A stretch of DNA of 64,000 bases from Rebecca billardiae RCC1528 (GCA_965240325.2 OZ251240.1:806001-870000); one strand, 5' to 3'; positions 1 to 10,310 are shown, numbered from the stretch's first letter. Numbers and translations are program-made. Notes: a model not told the origin generated them from the letters alone.

Positions 1-380
1 GCCAGCTCGAGTACGAGCTCAAGAAGGACGTGGGCACCAAGTACCCGCAGGAGGGCGCGTACGAGTGCGTCGGATGCGGCGCACCGCTCTACTACGCGCG
101 GCAAAAGTTCGCCTCGGGCTGCGGCTGGCCCGCCTTCTACGAGGGCGTGCCCGGCGCGATCAAGGAGATCCCCGACGCCGACGGCATGCGCGTGGAGATT
201 GTCTGCTCCACCTGCGAAGGCCATCTCGGACACGTGTTCAAGGGTGAGGGCTTCCCGACGCCGACCAACGAGCGCCACTGCGTCAACGGCATCTGCCTGC
301 GGTACAACGCGGCGGCGGAGCAGCCGGAGGACGTGAAGGAGGTGCAGCCCTCGCTGCGGCCGTCGGACATCCCCAAGTGA
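1..380 (+). CDS. msrB: Peptide methionine (R)-S-oxide reductase, 3' part
   Basis: This is the C-terminal part of a MsrB enzyme, which reduces methionine-R-sulfoxide in proteins using thiols. The frame is open from base 3, so the 5' end lies outside the window. Two CxxC pairs (CVGC and CSTC) form the structural zinc site of this family. GWPAF, GHLGHVFKGEG and the terminal RHCVNGICLRY follow in the usual order; the cysteine of RHCVNG is the expected catalytic residue. The common family form is R-Y/H-C-I/V-N-S, so the glycine after Asn is slightly atypical. A short hydrophilic tail follows and the stop is at 378-380. No targeting signal can be judged because the N-terminus is missing. The assignment is firm. 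Confidence 0.93.
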   Translation, partial: QLEYELKKDVGTKYPQEGAYECVGCGAPLYYARQKFASGCGWPAFYEGVPGAIKEIPDADGMRVEIVCSTCEGHLGHVFKGEGFPTPTNERHCVNGICLRYNAAAEQPEDVKEVQPSLRPSDIPK

Positions 381-773
381 GGCTAGTTCCTTGCCAATTG
401 GTCGCCGCCTGACTCGGATGCCGACGGCTGGACGCCGGTGTGGGCGCGGGTGGCGCAGGCGGTGGCGCCAAGGCCGAAGACGGTCACTCGGTTCGCGACC
501 GACACTCGTCGGCCCGATGACTCAGCTGCCTCAGTGGGCTTCAGCCTGCCTTGCGGGCTTGCCGTAGACCTGCCAGACCAACGGTGATGGTAGTTATAGT
601 ACTGTATGCATGCCGTACGTCGTAGTCGTAGTATTAGCTGACACTAGCAGACTATAGCTTCAGTTCGGTATGGCCAATCACAGGTCTGAGTGCCACACAG
701 CATCGGCGGGCTTAGGGTCGTTGGTAGTTGAAGTTGTCATAGGGCTCCCGGACGGAGCCACGGCCGGACGGCC
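381..773. other. Intergenic, no gene seen
   Basis: This stretch lies between the MsrB stop and a dyad element. It has no credible coding frame. Positions 590-670 are AT-richer with scattered GTAGT/TAGTA motifs, as elsewhere in intergenic DNA of this window. Confidence 0.6.
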
Positions 774-830
774 AGAGAACATCTCTGGCGGGGCTTGCCC
801 AGAGATGTTCTCTCACAGAGATGTTCTCTG
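774..830. promoter_or_regulatory. Triple copy of an AGAGATGTTCTCT element with perfect dyad
   Basis: Bases 774-788 (agagaacatctctgg) and 799-813 (ccagagatgttctct) are perfect 15-bp inverted repeats around a 10-base spacer. A third direct copy lies at 816-830. The group ends about 80 bp before the start codon of the SPFH gene at 912, where a transcription-factor site or 5' UTR hairpin would be expected. The repeat is seen directly; the regulatory role is inferred. Confidence 0.5.
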
Positions 831-911
831 AATACGTAAGGGGACTCCCAGCCGGCGCCCGGCGGCGGCGCGTGGCGGCTCCCGAGCGATCGCAAAGCGG
901 CGAGCGCGAAA

Positions 912-2295
912 ATGGCGGCTGGACGGGCGACCGCGCTGCTCGCCTTGTGCGCGCTCGGCGTGCAGGGCGAGCTGCACGCGGGCCGCGCGCCAGCGCTCGG
1001 CGGCGCACGCACGGCGTGGCCAGCCCCGCTCGGCAGCGCGCGCGCGGCCCGCCCCAAGGCGCGTCCGCTTTGCCTACGCGCGCGCGGTGGCGAGCTCGCG
1101 ATTGCGCGCGACATTCTCATCATCTCGACGCTGATCATTGCTCTGCTCGTCGCGCAGGCGGTGCAGATTGTGGGCACCAACGAAGAGCTGCTCGTCGAGC
1201 GGCTGGGCAAGTTCCACCGCCGGCTCGGCCCCGGCCTCCACTTCGTCCTCCCTGGCTGGGAGCGTATCGCCTTCTCTGCCACGCTGCGCGAGCAGGTGCT
1301 GGACGTGCCGCCTCAGCAGTGCATCACGCGGGACAACGCGCCGCTCACGGCGGACGCAGTGATCTACTTCCGCGTGATCGACTCGTACGCCACGCGCTAC
1401 GCCGTCGAGGACCACATCGACGCCCTCTCCAACCTCGTGCTCACGCAGCTGCGCAACGAGATCGGGCAGCTCACGCTCGATCAGACGTTCGGTGCGCGCG
1501 CCGAGCTGAACCGGCTGCTGATGGTCGGGCTGGAGGAGGTGGCGGCGGGCTGGGGGCTGCGCGTGACGCGCATCGAAGTGAAGGACATCACGCCCTCGCC
1601 CGACATCCTTTCCGCGATGGAGATGCAGATGGCGGCCGAGCGCAAGAGTGCGCGCAGCGCGCATGCGTACTGCGCGCATGCGCAACCGCTCCGCCCGGCG
1701 GCCCGCGCGGCCTCCGGGCTACCCCACTCCCACCTCTCCCGGCCCACACCTGCATGGCACGCTGGTTGGCGACCCGGTCCTTGTGCTCCGCCCGCGGCGG
1801 GTGCAGTGATACGCGCCGCAAGGCCGCTGGGCGCCCCCTTCCCCCCACGCCCTCATCCACCGCGCGCCCCGCCCCGCCCCTGCCTCCTGACCGCCCACCG
1901 CAGAGCGCGCGCTCGTTCTAGAGTCTGAGGGCGAGCAGCAGTCTCGCGTCAACCGCGCGGAGGGCGACAAGTGCGCCGCTGTGCTCGCGGCGCAGGCGGA
2001 GCGCGAGGCGACGCTGCTGCGCGCGGAGGCGGAGGCGGAGGCGGTGCGGCGCGAGGCTCGGGGGCTGCGCGAGGCCGTCGAGCACCTCGCCGCAGGCTCG
2101 CTCGGCGGCGATGCCGGCGACACCGCGGGCGCGGCGGGGGCGGCGGCCAGGCTCCTCCTCGCTCGCGGCACCCTGCGTGCGCAGGAGGCAGTGGGCACCA
2201 GCAGCGCGTCCAAGGTGCTGATTCTGCCCGCTGCGCTCGCGCCCGCCGTCGGTGCCGCCGTCGAGGCGTTCGCCTCGCCATTGGCCGCCAAGTGA
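912..2295 (+). CDS. Stomatin/SLP2-like SPFH membrane protein, two exons
   Basis: Exons are 912-1647 and 1904-2295, giving 375 residues. The intron at 1648-1903 is GT-AG with a C/T-rich 3' end. Splicing in phase 1 gives AERKKRALVLESEG, which matches the stomatin-like 2 signature across the junction, so the intron is well supported. Residues 1-20 resemble a signal or transit peptide. Residues 67-87 are a membrane segment, 88 to about 245 are the SPFH/Band 7 domain (ERLGKFHRRLGPGLHF, then ITRDNAPLTADAVIYFRV), and the rest is an Ala/Glu-rich coiled coil. Family members scaffold membrane microdomains, and SLP2 types sit in the mitochondrial inner membrane. Here organelle or plastid targeting is only inferred from the Arg/Ala-rich residues 20-60. 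The downstream tail is shorter than in animal SLP2. Confidence 0.9.
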
Positions 2296-2945
2296 GCAGT
2301 CGCGCTGCTGCGTATGTTCTATACATCTACTTACAGTATCTGTGGTGCTTGAGGAGTCTGGAACTATAGCTATCCCTCTAAGTATCCCACCCGTAAGTAC
2401 ACATACGAGAATGGGTATAGGCACACCGCACTACGCGCTTCTCCTATTGACGATGACAAAAATCACATTTATTCTGACATGAGAATTCAATATTCCATGG
2501 GATGGAGGCATGGTAACCTCAGAAAAATGAGCATGGTTACCACCACCGACAGTCGAATAAATATTCCCTGAAACAAAATGTGATTTTGTTTGCATATGGA
2601 TATTTTTCAATAGCCACTATACTAGCAGAAAGTGATGTAAGTATGTAACTACTGACTTGGACACCGGTCCCCAGACGGCGCTCCCCCCAAATTCCAAAAG
2701 GCGTTGGTAACCTGAGCGAAATTCAACCAGGTTACCACTGGTTACAGCCATTTTAAAAATGTGTTTAAATTTATCCGGTCGACGCTGTCAACTTCAATCA
2801 TCTAAACGCCCAATGAATTGTTTTTCGAACATTGAGGGTAATCCTCGCGAGTATTATTTATAATTTCAAATACTGTGTTAACACACTTAACAAAAGTGTT
2901 AACAAAGTATCGGAGGCTTCCGTGTCTGCGACCGCCCGGTCGCCG
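2296..2945. other. AT-rich intergenic region
   Basis: This is a notably AT-richer spacer between the SPFH and Sel1 genes. It contains two similar short segments with ggtaacct and ggttac(c)ac near 2510-2545 and 2705-2745. No coding frame is convincing. The frame of the Sel1 gene stays open back to 2832, but that part is AT-rich and has no ATG. Confidence 0.55.
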
Positions 2946-4832
2946 ATGAGTAGGGTCGAAGCTGGGGGAGTGTGTCAATGGCAAGGCATATGCAGCCTGT
3001 TGCCCTGTCGCAAGCCTGTCCCTGTCGTGAGTCCCCACCGACACCGTGCAGCAGCCGACGCGGGAGCAGCTGCTATCCGGGCGGGTGGTGATGAAGCGAT
3101 TTCTCGCGCGTTTCGGCGCGAGCGGCGAGCCCACGCCTACTTTGAGATGCTCATGGCCACGGACGCTTCCGCGGCGGTCGCGCTCCTCCGGCGCAGGTCG
3201 GGGCGTGGCGACGCGCGTGCGACGTTCCTTCTGGCGCAGCGGGCTGAGGTTGGCGACGGCATCGTACAGGACGAGCGAGAAGCCTTTCGCCTGTACACGC
3301 TCGCCGCCGAGCGCGGCTTGGCCGATGCGCAGGCGAAGATGGGCAACATCTGCGTGGCAGGCAAGCTTGGTCAGCCCGTGGACCTCGAGACAGCCACGCG
3401 CTGGTTCCGGCTGGCGGCCGAGCAGGGCTATGCTATAGCGCAGGGCAATCTGGGCCAGTGCCACGCGCACGGCAAGGGTGTGCGGCAGGACTGGGGCGAG
3501 GCACTGCGTTGGTTCCGGCTGGCAGCCGAGCAGGGCCATGCTCCAGCGCAGTGCAATCTGGGCGATTGCTACGCGCGTGGCGAGGGCGTGCAGGAGGATT
3601 GGGGCGAGGCCGTGCGCTGGTACCGGCTGGCGGCCGAGCAGGGCGTTGCTGCAGCGCAGGGCAACCTGGGCTGGTGCTACGCGCACGGCAAGGGTGTGCA
3701 GCAGGATCTGGACGGGTCTGTGCGCTGGTACCGTCTGGCGGCTGAGCAGGGCAATGCTGAGGCGCAGTGCATTGTGGGCGTGTACTACGCGCAAGGCGAG
3801 GGCGTGCAGCAGGACTCGGGCGAGGCAGTGCGCTGGTTCCGGCTGGCAGCCGAGCAGGGTGACTCAGCTGCGCAGTGCAATCTGGGCGGGTGCTACGCTC
3901 GTGGCGAGGGTGTGCAGCAGGATTGGGGCGAGGCAGTGCGCTGGCACTGGCTGGCGGCCGAGCAGGGCCATGCAGACGCGCAGTGCAACCTGGGCGTGTG
4001 CTACTTGCAGGACGAGGGTGGGCAGCAGGATATGGGCGAGGCAGCGCGCTGGTTCCGGCTGGCGGCCGAGCAGGGCATTGCTGAGGCGCAGTACCATCTG
4101 GGCCTGTGCTACGGGCAAGGCAATGGTGTGCAGCAGAATTGGGGCGAGGCTGTGCGCTGGATCCGGCTGGCGGCCGAGCAGGGCCATACTGAAGCGCAGG
4201 GCCATCTGGGCGCTCGCTACGCGCGTAGCGAGGGTGTGCAGCAGGATTGGGCCGAGGCAGCGCGCTGGTACCGGCTGGCGGCCGAGCAGGGCCATGCTGC
4301 TCCAGCGCAGTACGAACTGGGCGTGTGCTACGCGCAAGGCAAGGGTGTGCCGCAGGATTGGGGCGAGGCAGCGCGCTGGCTCCGGCTGGCGGCCGAGCAG
4401 AGCCATGCTCAAGCGCAGCTTGGTCTGGGCCTGTGCTACGCGCACGGAGAGGGTGTGCAGCAGGATATGGGCGAGGCAGCGCGCTGGTACCGCCTGGCTG
4501 CTGATGGTGGGTGCGCACGTGCACACATCATGCTGGGACAGCTGACGCTGGCGGGTGCGGAAGTGGAGCGTGACGTGGAGGAAGGCGCACGGCTGCTGTG
4601 CCGTGGCCAAGAGCTCGATCCCGATTGCAGAGATGCAGTGTGTAAGGTGCTGGCTGAGGCAGCTGGAGAGCGTGTGGTGGTCTCCCAGTGCTGCATCACC
4701 TGCGGACGGACAGGCAGTGGTCTGAAGAAGTGCGAGCGGTGCCACGTGGCGGTTTTCTGCTCGCGCGAGCACCTGCGCAGCTCGTGGAAGGTGCACAAGC
4801 CCCACTGCAACGCGTGGTGCGGCGCACCTTAG
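2946..4832 (+). CDS. Sel1-like repeat protein with C-terminal MYND zinc finger
   Basis: The ORF has 628 residues from the first in-frame ATG at 2946; a start at the later ATG near 3147 is also possible. About eleven Sel1-like (TPR-related) repeats of 36 residues run through the middle, each close to AARWYRLAAEQGHAxAQxNLG then CYAxGxGVQQDWGE. At DNA level this is a 108-bp tandem repeat. Sel1 solenoids bind partner proteins. The C-terminus carries a MYND finger with Cys583, Cys586, Cys596, Cys599, Cys605, His609, His617 and Cys621. His609 stands where most MYND domains have Cys, which still allows zinc binding. Sel1-MYND combinations are common in algae and amoebae. The cellular role is unknown, probably an adaptor. 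No introns are needed. Confidence 0.85.
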   Translation: MSRVEAGGVCQWQGICSLLPCRKPVPVVSPHRHRAAADAGAAAIRAGGDEAISRAFRRERRAHAYFEMLMATDASAAVALLRRRSGRGDARATFLLAQRAEVGDGIVQDEREAFRLYTLAAERGLADAQAKMGNICVAGKLGQPVDLETATRWFRLAAEQGYAIAQGNLGQCHAHGKGVRQDWGEALRWFRLAAEQGHAPAQCNLGDCYARGEGVQEDWGEAVRWYRLAAEQGVAAAQGNLGWCYAHGKGVQQDLDGSVRWYRLAAEQGNAEAQCIVGVYYAQGEGVQQDSGEAVRWFRLAAEQGDSAAQCNLGGCYARGEGVQQDWGEAVRWHWLAAEQGHADAQCNLGVCYLQDEGGQQDMGEAARWFRLAAEQGIAEAQYHLGLCYGQGNGVQQNWGEAVRWIRLAAEQGHTEAQGHLGARYARSEGVQQDWAEAARWYRLAAEQGHAAPAQYELGVCYAQGKGVPQDWGEAARWLRLAAEQSHAQAQLGLGLCYAHGEGVQQDMGEAARWYRLAADGGCARAHIMLGQLTLAGAEVERDVEEGARLLCRGQELDPDCRDAVCKVLAEAAGERVVVSQCCITCGRTGSGLKKCERCHVAVFCSREHLRSSWKVHKPHCNAWCGAP

Positions 4833-5736
4833 GCAGTTTGGGGGCCCGCCTGCGTTGACTCTGCCGTCGTCGCGCCAGAGTCGAGTGCCACTGCATTTCG
4901 GCAGCCCGTACTGACGCCGTACAGTATAGGCTGCAACTGGCTACTGGCACATGACCGAGGCCATCAGCGCTCATGCCTCATCCCGCGGACGAATTGTACA
5001 GTTTACGACGACTATATGCTTTAACGTGCACACTTGCTTAAGGCGTGATTGACGCGCGCCATCCGCGAACACTGCGCACAGTACTCATCCGGTAGTACTA
5101 CTACTTGGTGCGTCAATAGTACTCGTACTCAGTACGGTACTTAGTACTACTATTGACGCGACGATAAGCCGGCGGCGGCCGCGAGTTCAGTTATTGTTTT
5201 TTAGTTCAGCAGTACGTATTCCGGTAGCAATAGCTGTCTGCTGTTATAGTAAGAACTTAGCAGTGACTAGTCTCGTCATCAGAGTCATATTAGATGAGTA
5301 CTCGACGTGCGTAGTTGATTAAGACTACGAACGTAGTACCACTTGCGCAATAGCAGCAGCATAAAGACTGGCCGCGGTGCCCAGAGAGCCTCAATGCAGG
5401 CCGTTTTGAACGCGCTCGCGCGCGGCGTCAGTCCAAGCCAGCGGACGGGCGCCAGGTGGCCCCGCTTTTCCGCAAGTGCGCGAAAACATACATCATAGGT
5501 TTTTATTCTGCGTCGATTTCAGGGTAGGCGACCACTCCCGGACCTGGCGCAGTCAGGAAGAAGCTATGAGAGAGCCGCCGAAGCGGCTAGTCTGCTTTAT
5601 TATGACGATGCTGTCTTCAGACTGTTCAGCACTCCGTTTACGTTACCGTACGACACAGCGCTACGACTCTATCTACTACATCACATCACACTACACACGA
5701 CAGTAAGCTAGCCGTAGCAGCTATCTCAGATAGCTA
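4833..5736. other. Intergenic, rich in GTAGTACT-type short repeats
   Basis: No credible gene is present. The segment 5085-5160 is built from interleaved gtactac/gtagtac motifs with inverted symmetry (tagtactactacttgg to agtactactattgacgcg). The conserved element at 4997-5051 is listed separately. Confidence 0.5.
4997..5051 (+). repeat. Dispersed motif TACAGTTTAC...TTAACGTGCACACTTG...AAGGCGTGA
   Basis: A shared motif block appears here, at 6175-6214 (minus), 17254-17290 (minus) and 29055-29110 (plus). Each copy has ttaa(c/a)gtgc(g)cacacttg followed by (g/c)ttaa, and tacagtttac nearby; three copies also have aaggcgtga. It could be a transposon terminus or a core promoter block. One copy lies 116 bp upstream of the small LRR gene. 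Confidence 0.5.
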
Positions 5737-5886
5737 ATGGCCCGCGGTGCAGGGCGGAGCGCGTAGCGTGGAGCCCCGCCGGGGGCCCTCACTACGTTGT
5801 CAAAAAGATCTTTTGATCAAAGAAAAGGGGACGGGGGACGATTTTTACGGTTGTTGGAGGGTGAGTTTTCGCTTTTTCGAGGGGTA
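5737..5886 (-). repeat. Right end of the dispersed element family, inverted
   Basis: This is the inverted counterpart of the last ~150 bp of the elements ending at 10640 and 20413. It shares atggcccgcggtgcagggcg, the agcgcgtagcgtggagcccc segment, ctacgttgtcaaaaagatct, and ggagggtgagtttt. With the inverted left end at 7618-7676 it delimits a third, more diverged copy (5737-7676) on the minus strand. Confidence 0.7.
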
Positions 5887-6174
5887 GATAGCTCTCTATC
5901 GCAAGATGCGGTTGACGAAATAGGCGCGCCCGGACGTGAGTAATAAGAAAGATCGAAGGCCGCTGGCCGTCACTTTGTCAGTAAAGTTTAGTCACCGTGT
6001 CATCGACGCTATTGAAAACTTGGTCGCCGGTCCAAGGGCCGTATTGTTTTGACAAAGTGCATGTGCATGGGTCATATACTACGACTGTTTCAAACTGCAT
6101 GTCGGCGTACCGAGCGCGCTGTTTGCCGGTTTGCATTATTTTGCGCACGCGGGGGTCATATTGATTAAAACCGT

Positions 6175-6214
6175 AGTAAACTGTAATCACGCCTTAACCA
6201 AGTGTGCACGTTAA
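6175..6214 (-). repeat. Minus-strand copy of the GTGCACACTTG motif
   Basis: It contains agtaaactg, taatcacgcctta and accaagtgtgcacgttaa, which is the reverse complement of the motif at 4997-5051 with its parts in a different order. Confidence 0.5.
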
Positions 6215-6379
6215 AACATGGTAAATGGTAGAATATCGGGTTGAAGAATACTAACGACGAAGCTTTGCGCTCGCGTGGCTCGAGCGCGAGATGGATGAAC
6301 CTCCTTTGCCATAATATGAAAGAAAAACGGGTTACCCGCCCGCCAGCGTCTCGCGACGAGGACGGGTGCCCAAGCGGCA

Positions 6380-7520
6380 AGCGCGCACATCATGATCATC
6401 GCCGTCGGCGGGCCCATCTTCGGCCGGCTCGAGCTGATGCACATCACGACGCTCAAGCAGGCGCTGTCCGTACCGACGTTGGCGCGCCTCCAGCGGATGG
6501 TCGACAAAGCACCCGTGGGCGAAGGAGGACCACAATCATGGCCGAGTCATCGGAGACGTCGCTGACCTCGCGGCTTCAAACAATCAAACATCAACCGCTC
6601 AGCCGGTTGCCACCGCGGCCGAGCGGTGCGCGCTCGCCACCGCGGCCGGCGCTGTGCACGGGCGTGCTGAGCCCGGGCCGCGTGAGCTCGCCCACCTCGC
6701 CCGGCGCGCACGCCGACGCCGCCACCGCGGCTCGGCGGCCGGACTCATCTCGGCCCGCAGCGCTTGCGTCCCCCCGCGGCGGCGCGCGCCGCCGTCGCCG
6801 CCGCGCAGGCCGTGCACTCGGTGGATGAGGAGACGGCCCTGCTGCGCGCGGAGCGCTGCGCGCCGCGCGCTGCTCCTGCTGCGGCGCGCAGTAGTCCGCT
6901 CGTCCGCCCCGCGGGCTCGCCACGGAGCCGACGAGCGCGATGACGACAATCGAATGAGCACGAGTGCGCACGGAGGCGCTGGGCGCCGAGCTGGCGAAGC
7001 GCGGCGCCGAGCTCGACGCGCTGCGCGACGCGGCGACGGACGCGCTGGGCGCGCGCGGCGCCCTCGTCGCGACGCCCCGTGCAGCAGCTCGAGCAGCCAG
7101 CTGTGGAGTAGACGGCCGTCGACTCGAGGGCGCCACCGCGCCGGGTGAGTGAGCACGCACGGGCCGTCCGCCTCGGTCGGAGGCTGGCTGGCCGCCGCCG
7201 TGGCTTCGAGGCCGACGCGGCGGAGGAGGCGGCGGGCGAGCACGGTGGCGCGGTGGAGCAGGCGCGCACGCGCGGCGGCAGGCGCGACCCGCCGCTCGCC
7301 TCGTTCCACCCCGAGCTCCGCTCGGTCTCGCCTCTCGGTGCGCGGCTGCGCAGCGCCGTGAGCGCAGGCTGGGGCCGCTGGGGGTGGGGCCAGCAGAGTG
7401 GTGCGCGCTCTCGCTCTGCCGGCACGAGGCGCGCCGGCTGAGCGACCAGCGGCCCGTCGTCGAGCGCGTGGCGCAGCGCGAGCACCTCAAGGCAGGCTCG
7501 CCCTGCGCGCGCGCGCCGCT
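6380..7520 (+). pseudogene. Coding-like fragments inside a repeat-bounded segment
   Basis: Several short stretches on the plus strand read like real protein but do not join into one frame. At 6392-6510 the frame gives MIIAVGGPIFGRLELMHITT and continues to a plausible GT donor after VDKAP. Near 6785-6850 it reads AQAVHSVDEETALLRAER. At 6967-7080 it reads ALGAELAKRGAELDALRDAA, a coiled coil. At 7430-7500 it reads RRLSDQRPVVERVAQREHLK. Stops and frame changes separate them. Either this is a multi-exon gene whose introns I could not fix, or gene fragments carried within the inverted element (5737-7676). No family is recognised. Confidence 0.3.
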
Positions 7521-7617
7521 GCCCCGGCCGCCGTCCGTACTTCTTCGCGCGGGCCCGCGGCGACAGTCCTCATCGGCCCGCCATGTTGACCAGACTGAGA
7601 CAGCAGCCGACGGAGGG

Positions 7618-7738
7618 TGCACCGCGGGCCCCTAACTACGTTGGTTCTACGGAAGGACCGCGGAACGCGGTCATAAGTAGGTTATGACCGCGTTCCGCGG
7701 TCCTTCCGTAGAACCAACGTAGTTAGGGGCCCGCGGTG
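7618..7738. repeat. Perfect palindrome of two facing element left ends
   Basis: The sequence 7682-7738 (from ttatgaccgcgttccgcggt) is the exact inverse of 7620-7676, around a 5-base centre (gtagg). Beyond the palindrome the two sides stay similar (ccctccgtcgg against ctctccgtcgg) and then diverge. Two element copies therefore meet head to head here. Confidence 0.85.
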
Positions 7739-8875
7739 TGCACTCTCCGTCGGCATATGCTGTCCGTCCAACGCGCGGCCGTAGCGGCAGCAGCAGCGCG
7801 GAGCGCCGTCGAGCACGCGCGGCAAACGAATAATGGAATATTATGCAGCGCGGGCGAGTCGACGGTCTGGAAAATGCGCGATCACGCCACAGCAGGCTGG
7901 CAGAGCCCGCCCCGAGCTGCAGCATGCGCCGTAGGTGCTGCCCCAAGCTCTCGACTGCCCGTAAGCGGCGGCATGTGCGGCGGCGCCGGCGGCGGCCATG
8001 CTGCCCCGCCGTTGCGCGCCGCGGGGCGCTGCCAGCACCTCCGTGGTGAAGCGCACAGCGCTCGAGCCCACAGGGGCTGGCGACCGTCAAACCGATACCC
8101 CATGACACGGGCCGGGGCTGCGTGTGCCAGCTGCACGCACCCCCTGGGCCCACCTGGCCCGCTCGAGCAGCTCGCGCCTTGGGTGCGCACAGCGGCTCGA
8201 GTATACTGGTATGGGACGCCTGCTAGTGCTGCGGTGCCGCCGAGCGAGCACGTGCGGCCGAGGGTCACGCAGCACGGGCGACTCGACGGCGGCGAGCAGG
8301 CGCGACGGCCTCGCCGCGCCGCGGTAGAGCCTGCCCGGGCTGCAGCACGCCATAGGAGCAGCCCAGCGCCCTCCTCCGCCCTCCAGCTTCGGCGCGCGCA
8401 GCAGGCCCGGCGGCGGACATGCTGGCGTGCCCAAGCAAGCAGGCAGATGGGCGCTGCCGGCCGCGCCGTCGCAAAGCGCGCAGAACTCGAGCTCGGGGGG
8501 GCGGACGGCCGCCAAACTGGCGCCGCAGGACGTGGCACTGCGTGCGCCAGCTGCGCGCACCCGCTGCGCCCGCGTAGCCCGTGCGAGCGCCGCGCCTCGA
8601 GCACACGCCGCAGCAGCTCGACACAGCCACTGCAGTGCCACGCCGTGGCCCGTCGGCATCTTGGAAGCCGCCGAGAGCGTGTGCTTTCCCCGCACGACGG
8701 CGGTAGCTGCCGCGATGTATACGAGCGTGCTGCCGCGCCGGCCGCCGCTGCCCGGCCGCTGCGCCGGCTTCCACTCCGCGCCCGCTGCGCGTCCGCAGCT
8801 GGCAGCTGCGCCCGCCGTCAGCCGGCCCGGTGGCCAGCTGCCGCGCTCGCTGGGCGACGACTCGATGATGCGCGC

Positions 8876-9880
8876 AGCGTAAAGTGCGCGCTGGGCACCT
8901 CCTCGTCGCGTGCAATTTCGAGGTAGTCCTGCATCTGCTCCTGCATCAGCCCCTCCCACCCTGCGCGCGGGCGCGGACGGAGTCGCACGCACGCGGTCCG
9001 ATCGACGATCGATCGAGGCGCGGGCCGCGGCGGGACCGGGGCGTCGACGCGCAGGTTAGGTAGGTATGGTGCCGGCGCTTCCCGCAGGCGTTGCGCGCTT
9101 GGGGCGAGTGGGGCGCGTGGGCGAGACCAGCGGCCAGCCAGCCCACGCCACCGGCGCGAGGGCACCGGCGCGGCGCGCACACACACTTTGGGCCGCGCGG
9201 ACCTGGTCGCGGGGCCGCCGCGCGGCTGCGTGACCGGCAGCTGTGAGTGAGCTGATCGAGTGAGCAAGCCGAATGCGCGTCCGGAGGTACCTGCAGGCGC
9301 GCAGCGTAAAGTGCGCGCTGGGCACCTCCTCGTCGCGTGCAATTTCGAGGTAGTCCTGCATCTGCTCCTGCATCAGCCCCTCCCACCCTGCGCGCGGGCG
9401 CGGACGGAGTCGCACGCACGCGGTCCGATCGACGATCGATCGAGGCGCGGGCCGCGGCGGGACCGGGGCGTCGACGCGCAGGTTAGGTAGGTATGGTGCC
9501 GGCGCTTCCCGCAGGCGTTGCGCGCTTGGGGCGAGTGGGGCGCGTGGGCGAGACCAGCGGCCAGCCAGCCCACGCCACCGGCGCGAGGGCACCGGCGCGG
9601 CGCGCACACACACTTTGGGCCGCGGACCTGGTCGCGGAGTTAGGTATGGTGCCGGCGCTTCCCGCAGGCGTTGCGCGCTTGGGGCGAGTGGGGCGCGTGG
9701 GCGAGACCAGCGGCCAGCCAGCCCACGCCACCGGCGCGAGGGCACCGGCGCGGCGCGCACACACACTTTGGGCCGCGGACCTGGTCGCGGGGCCGCCGCG
9801 CGGCTGCGTGACCGGCAGCTGTGAGTGAGCTGATCGAGTGAGCAAGCCGAATGCGCGTCCGGAGGTACCTGCAGGCGCGC
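8876..9880 (+). repeat. Internal tandem expansion within element copy 1
   Basis: A 427-bp unit is repeated: the block aaagtgcgcgctgggcacct begins at 8881 and again at 9308. A third, partial copy starts at 9641, 153 bp after the matching point of unit 2. Copy 2 of the element has only one unit, which explains most of the length difference. Confidence 0.85.
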
Positions 9881-10009
9881 TCGGGGAGGGCCGAGGGCGA
9901 TAGGTCGAGACCAGCGGCCGGCCGGCACCCGTCGCGCACGCACTCGGTGCGCGCCTTTGAAGGCGGCATCCTCGCTCGGGCCGATGTCGTCGCGCCGCTC
10001 GCGAGCACG

Positions 10010-10310
10010 AGACAGCTGACAGGCGGGTAACTTGGTTGTGACAAGCGCTATATTCAAAAGAATATCTTTCAATATTATCAAGGCGGTTCATCCATCGAGG
10101 CAAGCGGGTAACTGGCTTTAAATAGCGCTATTCAAAAGAATCTCTTCAATATGATGAGGAGGTTCATGAATCCAACGAGACAGGTGGGTAACTTGGTTTA
10201 AAATCGCCATTCAAAAGAATCTCTTTCAATACCATGAGGCGGTTCATCCATCGAGACATGCGGGTAACTTCTTTTCGCAAGCGCTATTCAAAAGAATCTG
10301 GCCTCATAGC
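10010..10310 (+). repeat. Four ~80-bp subterminal tandem units
   Basis: The units share cgggtaactt, gcgctattcaaaagaatctc, tttcaata and aggcggttcatccatcgaga. The same array is at 19778-20055 in copy 2. Subterminal arrays like this are common transposase-binding regions in TIR elements; that role is inferred. Confidence 0.8.

Noticed and set aside
3028-3049. GTGAGT...GCAG as an intron in the Sel1 gene
   Set aside because: Only about 22 nt lie between donor and acceptor, too short for splicing, and the frame is open across it.
7736-9342. Long open frames on both strands inside the dispersed element
   Set aside because: They arise from GC-rich sequence lacking stops; none has a motif, and indels between the two copies break the frames without compensation.
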